Of a stretch of DNA of 5,432 nt, positions 1 to 5,220 are shown in pieces (the first letter of the stretch is position 1; each line of letters opens with the position of its first letter). Below the pieces are notes generated by a model. That model saw only the letters and a program-made list of their open reading frames with translations. It was not told where the DNA came from and searched no databases. A program made the translations under genes and the position numbers. Origin of the DNA: an uncultured Novosphingobium sp. (GTDB lineage: Bacteria; Pseudomonadota; Alphaproteobacteria; Sphingomonadales; Sphingomonadaceae); NCBI GenBank assembly GCA_938005655.1, contig CALLNA010000202.1, forward strand, positions 1 through 5,432. Direction: 5' to 3'.

Positions 1-156
1 GGAATCGGCGACAGAGGATTTGAGCCCCGCGCCCTGCTCGACCGCCACGGCCGCGCCCAGCGCGATGAACTTCTTCGCCGTCTCCGGGCTGATCGCGACA
101 CGCGTCTCGCCGCTCGCCCGCTCGGCGAGGACGGCGATGCGCAGGGGAGCCGCCAT
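1..156 (-). CDS. pntAA: NAD(P) transhydrogenase alpha subunit, part 1 (5' end only)
   Basis: This is the first 52 codons of a gene that runs off the left edge. Proton-translocating transhydrogenase couples the proton gradient to hydride transfer from NADH to NADP+. The alpha-1 part forms the soluble NAD(H)-binding domain I on the cytoplasmic face of the inner membrane. The visible protein starts MAAPLRIAVLAERASGE and continues with TRVAISPET (18-26), then a helix KKFIALGA and VAVEQGAG (37-44). This is the N-terminal signature shared by PntA and alanine dehydrogenase (ER-x-x-GE-x-RVA-x-x-P, then V-x-VE-x-GAG). The ATG at 156-154 fits the family start. No clear Shine-Dalgarno precedes it, but the upstream gene stops only 3 nt away, so translational coupling is likely. 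Whether alpha is split (PntAA/PntAB, usual in alphaproteobacteria) cannot be seen here; the split form is inferred from the lineage. Confidence 0.88.
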   Translation of the reverse strand, partial: MAAPLRIAVLAERASGETRVAISPETAKKFIALGAAVAVEQGAGLKSSVADS

Positions 157-159
157 CGC

Positions 160-285
160 TTAGCGGGAGATCAGGAAGATAACGAGTGCGGTGATGATGC
201 CGGCGATCGGAGTCGCCCACTTCAGCAGGGTGAGGAAGCCCTCATAGGTCGCGGTGTGGTACTTGATGTCGTTGCCGGAAGCCAT
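160..285 (-). CDS. aa3-type cytochrome c oxidase subunit IV (small membrane protein, 41 aa)
   Basis: This is a 41-residue single-span membrane protein. The polar N-terminus (MASGNDIKYHTATYEG) is followed by FLTLLKW (17-23) and one hydrophobic helix of about residues 19-40 ending in SR. This matches the small bacterial aa3 oxidase subunit IV family (COX4_pro_2), which packs against the heme-copper oxidase core and is not needed for catalysis in Paracoccus. An in-frame ATG at 375-373 would give 71 residues. I chose the ATG at 285-283 because the family begins MA-SG-N-x-IK and because GGGGAA (300-295) lies 9 nt upstream as a ribosome binding site. The added 30 residues look like translated leader. 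The gene stops 3 nt before pntAA on the same strand, so the two probably form an operon; its role in oxidase assembly here is inferred from the family. Confidence 0.82.
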   Translation of the reverse strand: MASGNDIKYHTATYEGFLTLLKWATPIAGIITALVIFLISR

Positions 286-339
286 CGGACTGAATTCCCC
301 GTGTGATGTGATGCGGTCGAACGCATGGACGAATGCTGT

Positions 340-360
340 GCGGGCGGCTCTAGCGCCCGC
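340..360. repeat. Small perfect hairpin in the divergent intergenic region
   Basis: The arms GCGGGCG (340-346) and CGCCCGC (354-360) are perfectly complementary around the 7-nt loop GCTCTAG. There is no T-run on either side, so it does not look like an intrinsic terminator. It overlaps the candidate -10 of the minus-strand promoter and could be an operator-like dyad or chance in GC-rich DNA. Confidence 0.35.
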
Positions 361-375
361 TTCGGCGCGGCTCAA
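347..375 (-). promoter_or_regulatory. Candidate promoter for the oxidase subunit IV-pntAA operon
   Basis: Read on the minus strand, TTGAGCC (375-369) is followed 14 nt later by GCTAGAGC (354-347). This resembles the Caulobacter housekeeping pattern TTGACGS-N10-14-GCTANAWC, with the -10 element matching except at one position. In E. coli terms it is TTGAGC-N17-TAGAGC. Transcription would begin near 340 and leave a leader of about 55 nt before the ATG at 285. This is pattern matching only. Confidence 0.35.
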
Positions 376-398
376 GCGGCTTTGCCGGATGCACAGCC

Positions 399-415
399 TT
401 AATCGCGTCTTTACC
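399..415 (+). promoter_or_regulatory. CtrA-like box upstream of the response regulator gene
   Basis: TTAA (399-402), seven bases, then TTTACC (410-415) differs at one of the eight defining positions from the CtrA recognition sequence TTAA-N7-TTAA. GCTAGGGC (423-430), a possible -10 of the GCTANAWC type, follows at a short distance, and the regulator ATG is at 461. The box lies in a divergent intergenic region, so it could affect either gene. One mismatch is possible by chance, so this is tentative. Confidence 0.3.
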
Positions 416-460
416 CCCCGGTGCTAGGGCCTTTCCCGAACGCGACGCGGACGGGGAAGA

Positions 461-1882
461 ATGGCGGATTTCGAACAGCGCCTGCTGATGCTGATCGATG
501 ATGAACCGGCGCAGTGCCGGCTCATCACCGCCCTGGCCGCGCGCGAGGGCTGGCGGACGCTGGTCGTGCGCGATTCGGAAACGGCCATCGCCACGCTCGG
601 CACGCGCCAGGGGATGCAGCTTTCCGCGATCATCCTCGACCAGTGGGTGCCGGGCGACGACGCCTGCACGCTGATCGCCGAGCTCAAGAGCCGCCGCCCA
701 GCCCTGCCGATCCTGATGCTGACCACCAGCGCCTCGCCGCTGCTCGCGGTCGAGGCGATGCGTGCGGGCGCCACCGACTACCTGATCAAGCCGGTCGCGC
801 CGGACATGCTGATGCAGGCCCTGCGCGCCGCGACCACGCGCGAGGCGCCGCGCGACGAGCTGCAACCGCTGACCGAGAAGATGCCGGCCAGCCCGGACTT
901 CGAGGCCATGGTCGGCGCCGCGCCGACCTTCCGCGCCGCCCTCGCCATCGCCGCCAAGGCGGCGCGCGGCCACGCCCCGGTGCTGATCGAGGGCGAGAGC
1001 GGCACCGGCAAGGAGATGGTCGTCCGCGCGATGCACGCGGCGAGCCCCCGGGCCAAGGCGCCGTTCCGCATCGTCAACATCGGCGCGACCCAGGCCAGCG
1101 GTATCGAATCGGTGCTGTTCGGCCACGAGAAGGGCGCGTTCCCCGGCGCCTTCGAGCGCCAGATCGGCGCGCTCCAGCACTGCGATGGCGGCACCCTGGT
1201 CCTCGACGAGATCGACCGCCTGCCGCTGCCGGTACAGGAGCGCCTCGCCGAATCGATCACCAAGGGCGACGTCCGCCCGATCGGCGCGCGTCATTCGTTC
1301 CGCATCGACGTCCGCCTGATCGCGGCGAGCAACCTGCCCCTGCGCGACCTCGTCGACCAGGGCCACTTCCTGCCCGAGCTGTTCCAGGCGCTGAGCGGCA
1401 TCACCGTCACCCTGCCGCCCTTGCGCGAGCGCAGCGGCGACATCTCGGCGCTGGCCCGCCACTTCCTCGCCCGGATCGGCGAGCAGCCCGGCCTGCGCCC
1501 GCTCGGCATCACCGACGGCGCGCTCTCGCTGCTCGCCGCCTATGACTGGCCGGGCAACGTCCGCCAGCTCCAGGCCGTGCTGTTCCGCGCCGCGGTGTTC
1601 TGCGACGGCGACGCCCTGACCGCCGACGACTTCCCCCAGCTCTCCAACCTCCTCGGCGACGCCCAGCCCACCGCCGCCGCGCCCAAGCAGGAGGGCGTCG
1701 GCGTCATGCTCTACGCCCCCGACGGCAACCTGCGTCCGCTGGAGGAGATCGAGGCCGACGTGATCCGCCTCGCCATCGGCCACTACCGCGGGCGGATGAC
1801 CGAGGTCGCCCGGCGGCTCGGCATCGGCCGCTCGACGCTCTACCGCAAGCTCAGCGACCTCGGGATCGACAACGTCGCCTGA
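461..1882 (+). CDS. NtrC-family response regulator (receiver, AAA+, Fis-type HTH) with altered sigma-54 and arginine-finger motifs
   Basis: This 473-residue protein has the three NtrC domains in order. The receiver (about 7-122) has acidic pocket D13/D14, phosphoacceptor D60, T88 and K110. The AAA+ domain (about 148-385) has Walker A GESGTGKE (178-185), Walker B TLVLDE (245-250) and sensor-II WPGNVR (363-368). An Ala/Pro-rich linker leads to a Fis-type HTH (about 430-468, ending GRSTLYRKLSDLGI). Two motifs deviate. The sigma-54 contact loop GAFTGA reads GAFPGA (225-230). The segment normally FREDLF-x-RL reads FLPELFQAL (303-311), so both arginine-finger positions (304 and 310) are lost. ATP binding may survive, but hydrolysis and sigma-54 remodelling are doubtful. 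No histidine kinase adjoins it, so it is an orphan here. GGGGA (453-457) lies close to the ATG. The target genes are unknown; the SDR gene 19 nt downstream is probably cotranscribed. Confidence 0.9.
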   Translation: MADFEQRLLMLIDDEPAQCRLITALAAREGWRTLVVRDSETAIATLGTRQGMQLSAIILDQWVPGDDACTLIAELKSRRPALPILMLTTSASPLLAVEAMRAGATDYLIKPVAPDMLMQALRAATTREAPRDELQPLTEKMPASPDFEAMVGAAPTFRAALAIAAKAARGHAPVLIEGESGTGKEMVVRAMHAASPRAKAPFRIVNIGATQASGIESVLFGHEKGAFPGAFERQIGALQHCDGGTLVLDEIDRLPLPVQERLAESITKGDVRPIGARHSFRIDVRLIAASNLPLRDLVDQGHFLPELFQALSGITVTLPPLRERSGDISALARHFLARIGEQPGLRPLGITDGALSLLAAYDWPGNVRQLQAVLFRAAVFCDGDALTADDFPQLSNLLGDAQPTAAAPKQEGVGVMLYAPDGNLRPLEEIEADVIRLAIGHYRGRMTEVARRLGIGRSTLYRKLSDLGIDNVA

Positions 1883-1901
1883 GGCGGTCTAGCCTGCCCC
1901 C

Positions 1902-2669
1902 ATGGCAGGAGAATTCGACTTTTCGGGGCGCACGGCGCTCATCACCGGCGCGGCCTCCGGCATCGGCGCGGCGACAGCGCATTGGCTCGCGGCGCGCGGC
2001 ATCGCGGAACTGGTGCTGGTCGACCGCGACGAGGCGGGCCTGGCCGCCCTCGCCCTGCCCGTTCCGGCACGGACCTATGCCGGCGACGTCGCCGACGAGG
2101 CGCTGTGGGACCGGATCGAGCGCGAGGTGCCCCGGCTCGACCACGCCCTGCTCAACGCCGGGATCGCCAACGGCTGCCCGATCGTCGACCAGTCCTTTGC
2201 CGAATGGCGCCGGATGCTCTCGACCAACCTCGACGGCATGTTCCTCTCGCTGCGCGCCGCCCTGCGGATCATGCAGCGCGCGGCGAGCGGGCGCAGCCTG
2301 GTGCTGACCAGCTCGGCGGCGGGCGTGAAGCCGGTGCCGATGACCGCGGCCTACGGCTCGAGCAAGGCGGCGATCGCCCACCTCGCCCGCCTCGCCGCCG
2401 CCGAGGTCGGCCCCCAGGGCATCCGCGTGAACGCCATCGCGCCGGGCCGGGTCGACACCCCGATCTGGACGACCACCGACCACTTCAAGGCCATGGCCGA
2501 GGAACTGGGCAAGGACGCCGCCAAGGCTGCCCTCGCCGCCGAGGTCAGCCCGACCGACCGCCTCGCCACGGCGGAAGAACTCGCCGGGCAGATCGGCTTC
2601 CTGCTGTCGGACGCGGCGGCCGGCATCACCGGCACGGTGATGGTCAGCGACAACGGGTATTCGCTTTAG
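1902..2669 (+). CDS. Short-chain dehydrogenase/reductase (classical SDR, probably NAD-dependent)
   Basis: This 255-residue protein is a full-length classical SDR, an oxidoreductase with a Rossmann fold. The cofactor motif is TGAASGIG (15-22). D41 at the end of the second strand (LVLVDRD) favours NAD(H) over NADP(H). NAG is at 85-87 and the structural asparagine is N109. The catalytic tetrad is completed by S138, Y151 and K155 (YGSSK), and the PG motif follows at 181-182. The C-terminus (GTVMVSDNGYSL) is the usual SDR end with N in place of the second G of the common DGG. The substrate cannot be read from the sequence. The gene begins 19 nt after the regulator stop on the same strand, which suggests an operon. 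No good Shine-Dalgarno is visible; GAGG (1882-1884) lies rather far upstream. Its stop codon overlaps that of the convergent folP gene. Confidence 0.9.
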   Translation: MAGEFDFSGRTALITGAASGIGAATAHWLAARGIAELVLVDRDEAGLAALALPVPARTYAGDVADEALWDRIEREVPRLDHALLNAGIANGCPIVDQSFAEWRRMLSTNLDGMFLSLRAALRIMQRAASGRSLVLTSSAAGVKPVPMTAAYGSSKAAIAHLARLAAAEVGPQGIRVNAIAPGRVDTPIWTTTDHFKAMAEELGKDAAKAALAAEVSPTDRLATAEELAGQIGFLLSDAAAGITGTVMVSDNGYSL

Positions 2670-3769
2670 TCCGTGGGAAGCTGCGCGAAGTCCGTCAGCG
2701 CCGCGTCCCTCAGGCCGCGCCAGACGCGGAGTGCCTGGACCGTTTCGGCGACGTCGTGGACGCGCAGGAGTTGTACGCCCGCGTCGAGGGCCTTCAGCGC
2801 CAGCGTCAGCGAGCCGCCGAGCCGCTGGTGCGCCGGAGCCTCGTGGGAAAGGGCGCCGATCATCCGCTTGCGGCTCGCGCCGACCAGGAGCGGCTGGCCG
2901 AGGGCGTGGAACAACGGCAGGGCGTTGAGCAGGGCGAGGTTCTCCTCGACCGACTTGCCGAAGCCGATGCCGGGATCGAGCACGATCTTCTCGCGCGGGA
3001 TGCCGGCGGCCAGCGCCGCGTCGCGGCGGGCGCGGAGCCAGTTGAAGACGTCGAGCACCACGTCGCCATAGCTGCCGTCGGCATGGAGGTCGTCGGCCGG
3101 GCCCGGCGCGTGCATCAGCACCACCGGCGCGCCCGAGCGGGCGGCGAACTCCAGGCTGCGGGGATCGTGGCGCAGGGCCGAGACGTCGTTGATGACCTGC
3201 GCGCCCGCCGCCAACGCGGCTTCCATCACCGCCGGGCGGCGCGTGTCGACCGAGATCGCCGCGCCGGCCGCCGCGAGCCGCTCGATCGCCGGGATCACGC
3301 GCTTGATCTCGTCGCCCTCCCAGACCGCGGGAGCGCCGGGCCGGGTGCTCTCGCCGCCGACGTCGATGATCGCCGCGCCGGCCTCGAGCATGGCCGCGGC
3401 ATGGGCGTTGGCGACGTCGGGCTTGTCGAGGAACTCGCCGCCGTCCGAGAAGCTGTCGGGCGTGAGATTGAGGATGCCCATGACCTGCGGCTGGTCGAGC
3501 CGGATCGTGCGCGCGCCGCATTGCAGCGGCGGATGGACGCGCTGGAGGTCCGCCCACTGCTCGCGCGCCTCCTCAGGCAGACCGGGCAGCGCGGCTTCGA
3601 GCTCGCGGACGCCGTAGCGATCGCGCGAGACGATCCGCCCGCCCTCGCGGACGATCAGCGCGAAGCGGCTAGCATAGACGAGACCGCCCGCCAGGCGGAC
3701 AGCCGCGCCCTCCTCGCTCTGCGGGCTTTCGGCAAGCGCGATGGGGCGGAGGTAAATCGATTGGGTCAT
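2666..3769 (-). CDS. folP: Dihydropteroate synthase
   Basis: This enzyme condenses dihydropterin pyrophosphate with p-aminobenzoate to make dihydropteroate in cytoplasmic folate synthesis, and it is the sulfonamide target. The TIM-barrel signatures appear in order: MGILNLTPDSFSDGG (97-111), DVGGESTRPGA (136-146), SVDTRR (173-178), INDVSAL (193-199), LDPGIGFGKS (264-273), GASRKRMIG (297-305) and RVHDV (336-340). By alignment from memory with the E. coli enzyme, N101, D175, N194, D265, K301, R336 and H338 are the conserved pterin- and phosphate-contacting residues. At 367 residues it is about 90 longer than the usual ~280, because of an N-terminal extension (1-92) that precedes the barrel. The ATG at 3769-3767 has AGGGG (3780-3776) 6 nt upstream, which supports this start. 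ccrM lies upstream on the same strand across 132 bp holding a large inverted repeat, so cotranscription is uncertain. Confidence 0.95.
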   Translation of the reverse strand: MTQSIYLRPIALAESPQSEEGAAVRLAGGLVYASRFALIVREGGRIVSRDRYGVRELEAALPGLPEEAREQWADLQRVHPPLQCGARTIRLDQPQVMGILNLTPDSFSDGGEFLDKPDVANAHAAAMLEAGAAIIDVGGESTRPGAPAVWEGDEIKRVIPAIERLAAAGAAISVDTRRPAVMEAALAAGAQVINDVSALRHDPRSLEFAARSGAPVVLMHAPGPADDLHADGSYGDVVLDVFNWLRARRDAALAAGIPREKIVLDPGIGFGKSVEENLALLNALPLFHALGQPLLVGASRKRMIGALSHEAPAHQRLGGSLTLALKALDAGVQLLRVHDVAETVQALRVWRGLRDAALTDFAQLPTD

Positions 3770-3792
3770 TGGCTGCCCCTGAACACCCCCTT

Positions 3793-3883
3793 CGTCACCC
3801 TGAACTTGTTTCAGGGTCCATTGCGCCTTCGAGTACGGCGGCTTGTGGGGAGAAATGGACCCTGAAACAAGTTCAGGGTGACG
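3793..3883. repeat. 30-bp perfect inverted repeat (sphingomonad-type dispersed palindrome)
   Basis: The left arm (3793-3822) and right arm (3854-3883) are perfect reverse complements over 30 bp, separated by a 31-nt loop. Each arm contains its own smaller dyad, CCCTGAA-CTTGT-TTCAGGG, so the element is a palindrome of palindromes. I recall this core as a common intergenic repeat in Sphingomonas and Erythrobacter relatives; that is memory, not a search. It fills most of the gap between ccrM and folP, beginning 18 nt past the ccrM stop and ending 23 nt before the folP ATG. As RNA it would form a very stable hairpin that could block 3' decay of the ccrM message or attenuate read-through into folP. 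There is no T-run, so it is not a textbook intrinsic terminator. Confidence 0.9.
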
Positions 3884-3901
3884 TTTGGAAGAGAATAATG
3901 C

Positions 3902-5050
3902 TCACGGTTCCGTCGCCAGCAGGTAGAGCTGCCGCAGCGCGTCGATCGGCTTCAGTTCGCCCTCATGCTCGATGTGCCAGAAGGTCCAGCCGTTGCACGA
4001 AGGCGCGCCTTGCAGCTTCGCGCCAAGGCCGTGTATCGAGCCGCTTTCCGCGCCCGCCACGATCGAGCCGTCCGCCCGCACCGTGGCGCTCAGCCGCCGC
4101 TTCCTGTCGGTCAGCACCGCACCCGGCGCGATCCAGCCGGTCTCGACCAGGGTGCCGAAAGCGACCTTGGGTGCGGCCTTGGGACTTTGCATCGTGGTCA
4201 GCGCGCTCTCGTCGAGCGGCAGGGCCAGGTCGATCCGCTCACGCGCGGCGGCGCGATAGGTGGTCTCGCGCTCGCAGCCGATCCATGATCTCCCCAGGCG
4301 CTTGGCGACCGCGCCGGTCGTGCCCGTGCCGAAGAACGGATCGAGCACCACGTCGCCCTTGTTGGTCGTCGCCAGCATCACGCGATAGAGCAGCGCCTCG
4401 GGCTTCTGCGTGGGATGGACCTTCGAGCCGCCGGACTTCAGCCGCTCCTGCCCGCCGCAGATCGGCAGCACCCAGTCGGAGCGCATCTGCAGCTCGTCGT
4501 TCAGAGTCTTCATCGCGCGATAGTTGAAGGTGTAGCGGCTCTTCTCCCCCATCGAGGCCCAGATCAGGGTCTCGTGCGCATTGGTGAAGCGCGTGCCCTT
4601 GAAGTTGGGCATGGGGTTGGCCTTGCGCCAGACGATGTCGTTGAGGATCCAGAAGCCGAGGTCCTGGAGGATCGCGCCGACGCGGAAGATGTTATGGTAG
4701 GAGCCGATCACCCACAGCGAGCCGGTGGGTTTCAGCACCCGGCGGGCCTCGCCCAGCCATTCGCGGGTGAACTTGTCGTAGGCGGCGAAGCTCTCGAACT
4801 GGTCCCAGTGGTCGGTCACGGCGTCGACATGGCTGCCGTCCGGCCGGTTGAGGTCGCCGCCGAGCTGGAGGTTGTAGGGCGGATCGGCGAAGACCATGTC
4901 GACCGAGGCCGAGGGCAGCGAGCGCATCGCCGCGATGCAGTCGCCATCGAGGATGCGGCCGAGCGGCAGATCGACCGGCGCAGCCTTGGCAGGCGCACGC
5001 CCCTTCGCAATCGGGGGCCGCGCCCGTTCCTTCACCAGCATTTGCGTCAT
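3902..5050 (-). CDS. ccrM: CcrM-type cell-cycle adenine DNA methyltransferase (GANTC)
   Basis: This solitary methyltransferase transfers a methyl group from S-adenosylmethionine to the N6 of adenine in GANTC. In alphaproteobacteria it controls cell-cycle transcription. The catalytic motif DPPY (56-59) lies before the cofactor motif DPFFGTGTT (237-245), the beta-class order. Between them, DHWDQFESFAAYDKFTREWL (80-99) and HPTQKP (212-217) are near-identical to Caulobacter CcrM. The C-terminal RAMA domain (about 295-360) includes GSIH (337-340) and SCNGW (351-355), features of CcrM that aid target recognition. At 382 residues it is slightly longer than the 358 of Caulobacter, mostly from a basic, Ala/Pro-rich N-terminal tail (1-28). 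An ATG three codons later (5041-5039) is an alternative start. GAAGGGGA (5070-5063) is a purine-rich ribosome-binding candidate with long spacing. No restriction partner adjoins it. The upstream region suggests CtrA and methylation control. Confidence 0.96.
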   Translation of the reverse strand: MTQMLVKERARPPIAKGRAPAKAAPVDLPLGRILDGDCIAAMRSLPSASVDMVFADPPYNLQLGGDLNRPDGSHVDAVTDHWDQFESFAAYDKFTREWLGEARRVLKPTGSLWVIGSYHNIFRVGAILQDLGFWILNDIVWRKANPMPNFKGTRFTNAHETLIWASMGEKSRYTFNYRAMKTLNDELQMRSDWVLPICGGQERLKSGGSKVHPTQKPEALLYRVMLATTNKGDVVLDPFFGTGTTGAVAKRLGRSWIGCERETTYRAAARERIDLALPLDESALTTMQSPKAAPKVAFGTLVETGWIAPGAVLTDRKRRLSATVRADGSIVAGAESGSIHGLGAKLQGAPSCNGWTFWHIEHEGELKPIDALRQLYLLATEP

Positions 5051-5141
5051 GTCTCGACCCAGTCCCCTTCAACGGCTTTCAGGGTGAGTCCTCGCGGAGT
5101 CCCCGTCAAGTAGGCGAACGGCGCGGGCATCCTCGCACAGC

Positions 5142-5160
5142 ATGGTTAACGGCGAATCAA
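5142..5160 (-). promoter_or_regulatory. CtrA-like box upstream of ccrM
   Basis: On the minus strand, TTGA (5160-5157), seven bases, then TTAACCAT (5149-5142) matches TTAA-N7-TTAA at seven of eight positions. It also contains the TTAACCAT half-site form described for CtrA targets. It lies about 92 nt upstream of the ccrM start codon. A GANTC site (5154-5158) is embedded in it, so methylation could alter binding. CtrA activation of ccrM is established in Caulobacter; its action here is inferred. Confidence 0.55.
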
Positions 5161-5195
5161 CGCGCAGGAACGGAACGAGTCCGGCACAGGATGTT

Positions 5196-5220
5196 GAGTC
5201 CCGCGGCAAAGGCGGGACTC
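5196..5220. repeat. Perfect 9-bp inverted repeat with a GANTC site in each arm
   Basis: GAGTCCCGC (5196-5204) and GCGGGACTC (5212-5220) are perfect complements around the 7-nt loop GGCAAAG. Each outer half is a CcrM target. No T-run follows on either strand, so a terminator for the upstream SDR gene is possible but unconvincing. A dyad-symmetric protein binding site fits as well. Confidence 0.6.

Noticed and set aside
286..375. Upstream in-frame ATG that would extend the oxidase subunit IV to 71 residues
   Set aside because: The extension is outside family length and would cover the likely promoter -10 region; the inner ATG has a better ribosome binding site.
350..1783. Long open frame of 477 codons on the minus strand opposite the response regulator
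   Set aside because: It mirrors the regulator gene, has low-complexity Ala/Gly/Arg/Asp composition and no recognisable motif. Long antisense frames are expected in GC-rich DNA, and the opposite frame has clear domains.
1866..1895. Possible separate promoter for the SDR gene (TCGACA, 16 nt, TCTAGC) giving a near-leaderless transcript
   Set aside because: The -10 match is poor and the 19-nt gap to the regulator favours cotranscription; it is not supported well enough to list.
1851..3865. Very long open frames in both directions across the SDR and folP genes (1851-3557 minus, 1982-3865 plus)
   Set aside because: They are Arg/Gly/Ala-rich shadows that cross the boundary between two well-supported genes, and the plus frame even runs through the inverted repeat.
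5075..5087. CTTTCAGGGTGAG upstream of ccrM as a degenerate copy of the 3793-3883 repeat
   Set aside because: Only about ten bases match and no second arm is present, so chance is an adequate explanation.
3769..5113. Plus-strand open frames opposite ccrM (3769-4527, 4415-5113)
   Set aside because: They are antisense to a highly conserved methyltransferase and show composition typical of shadow frames with no family match I recognise.
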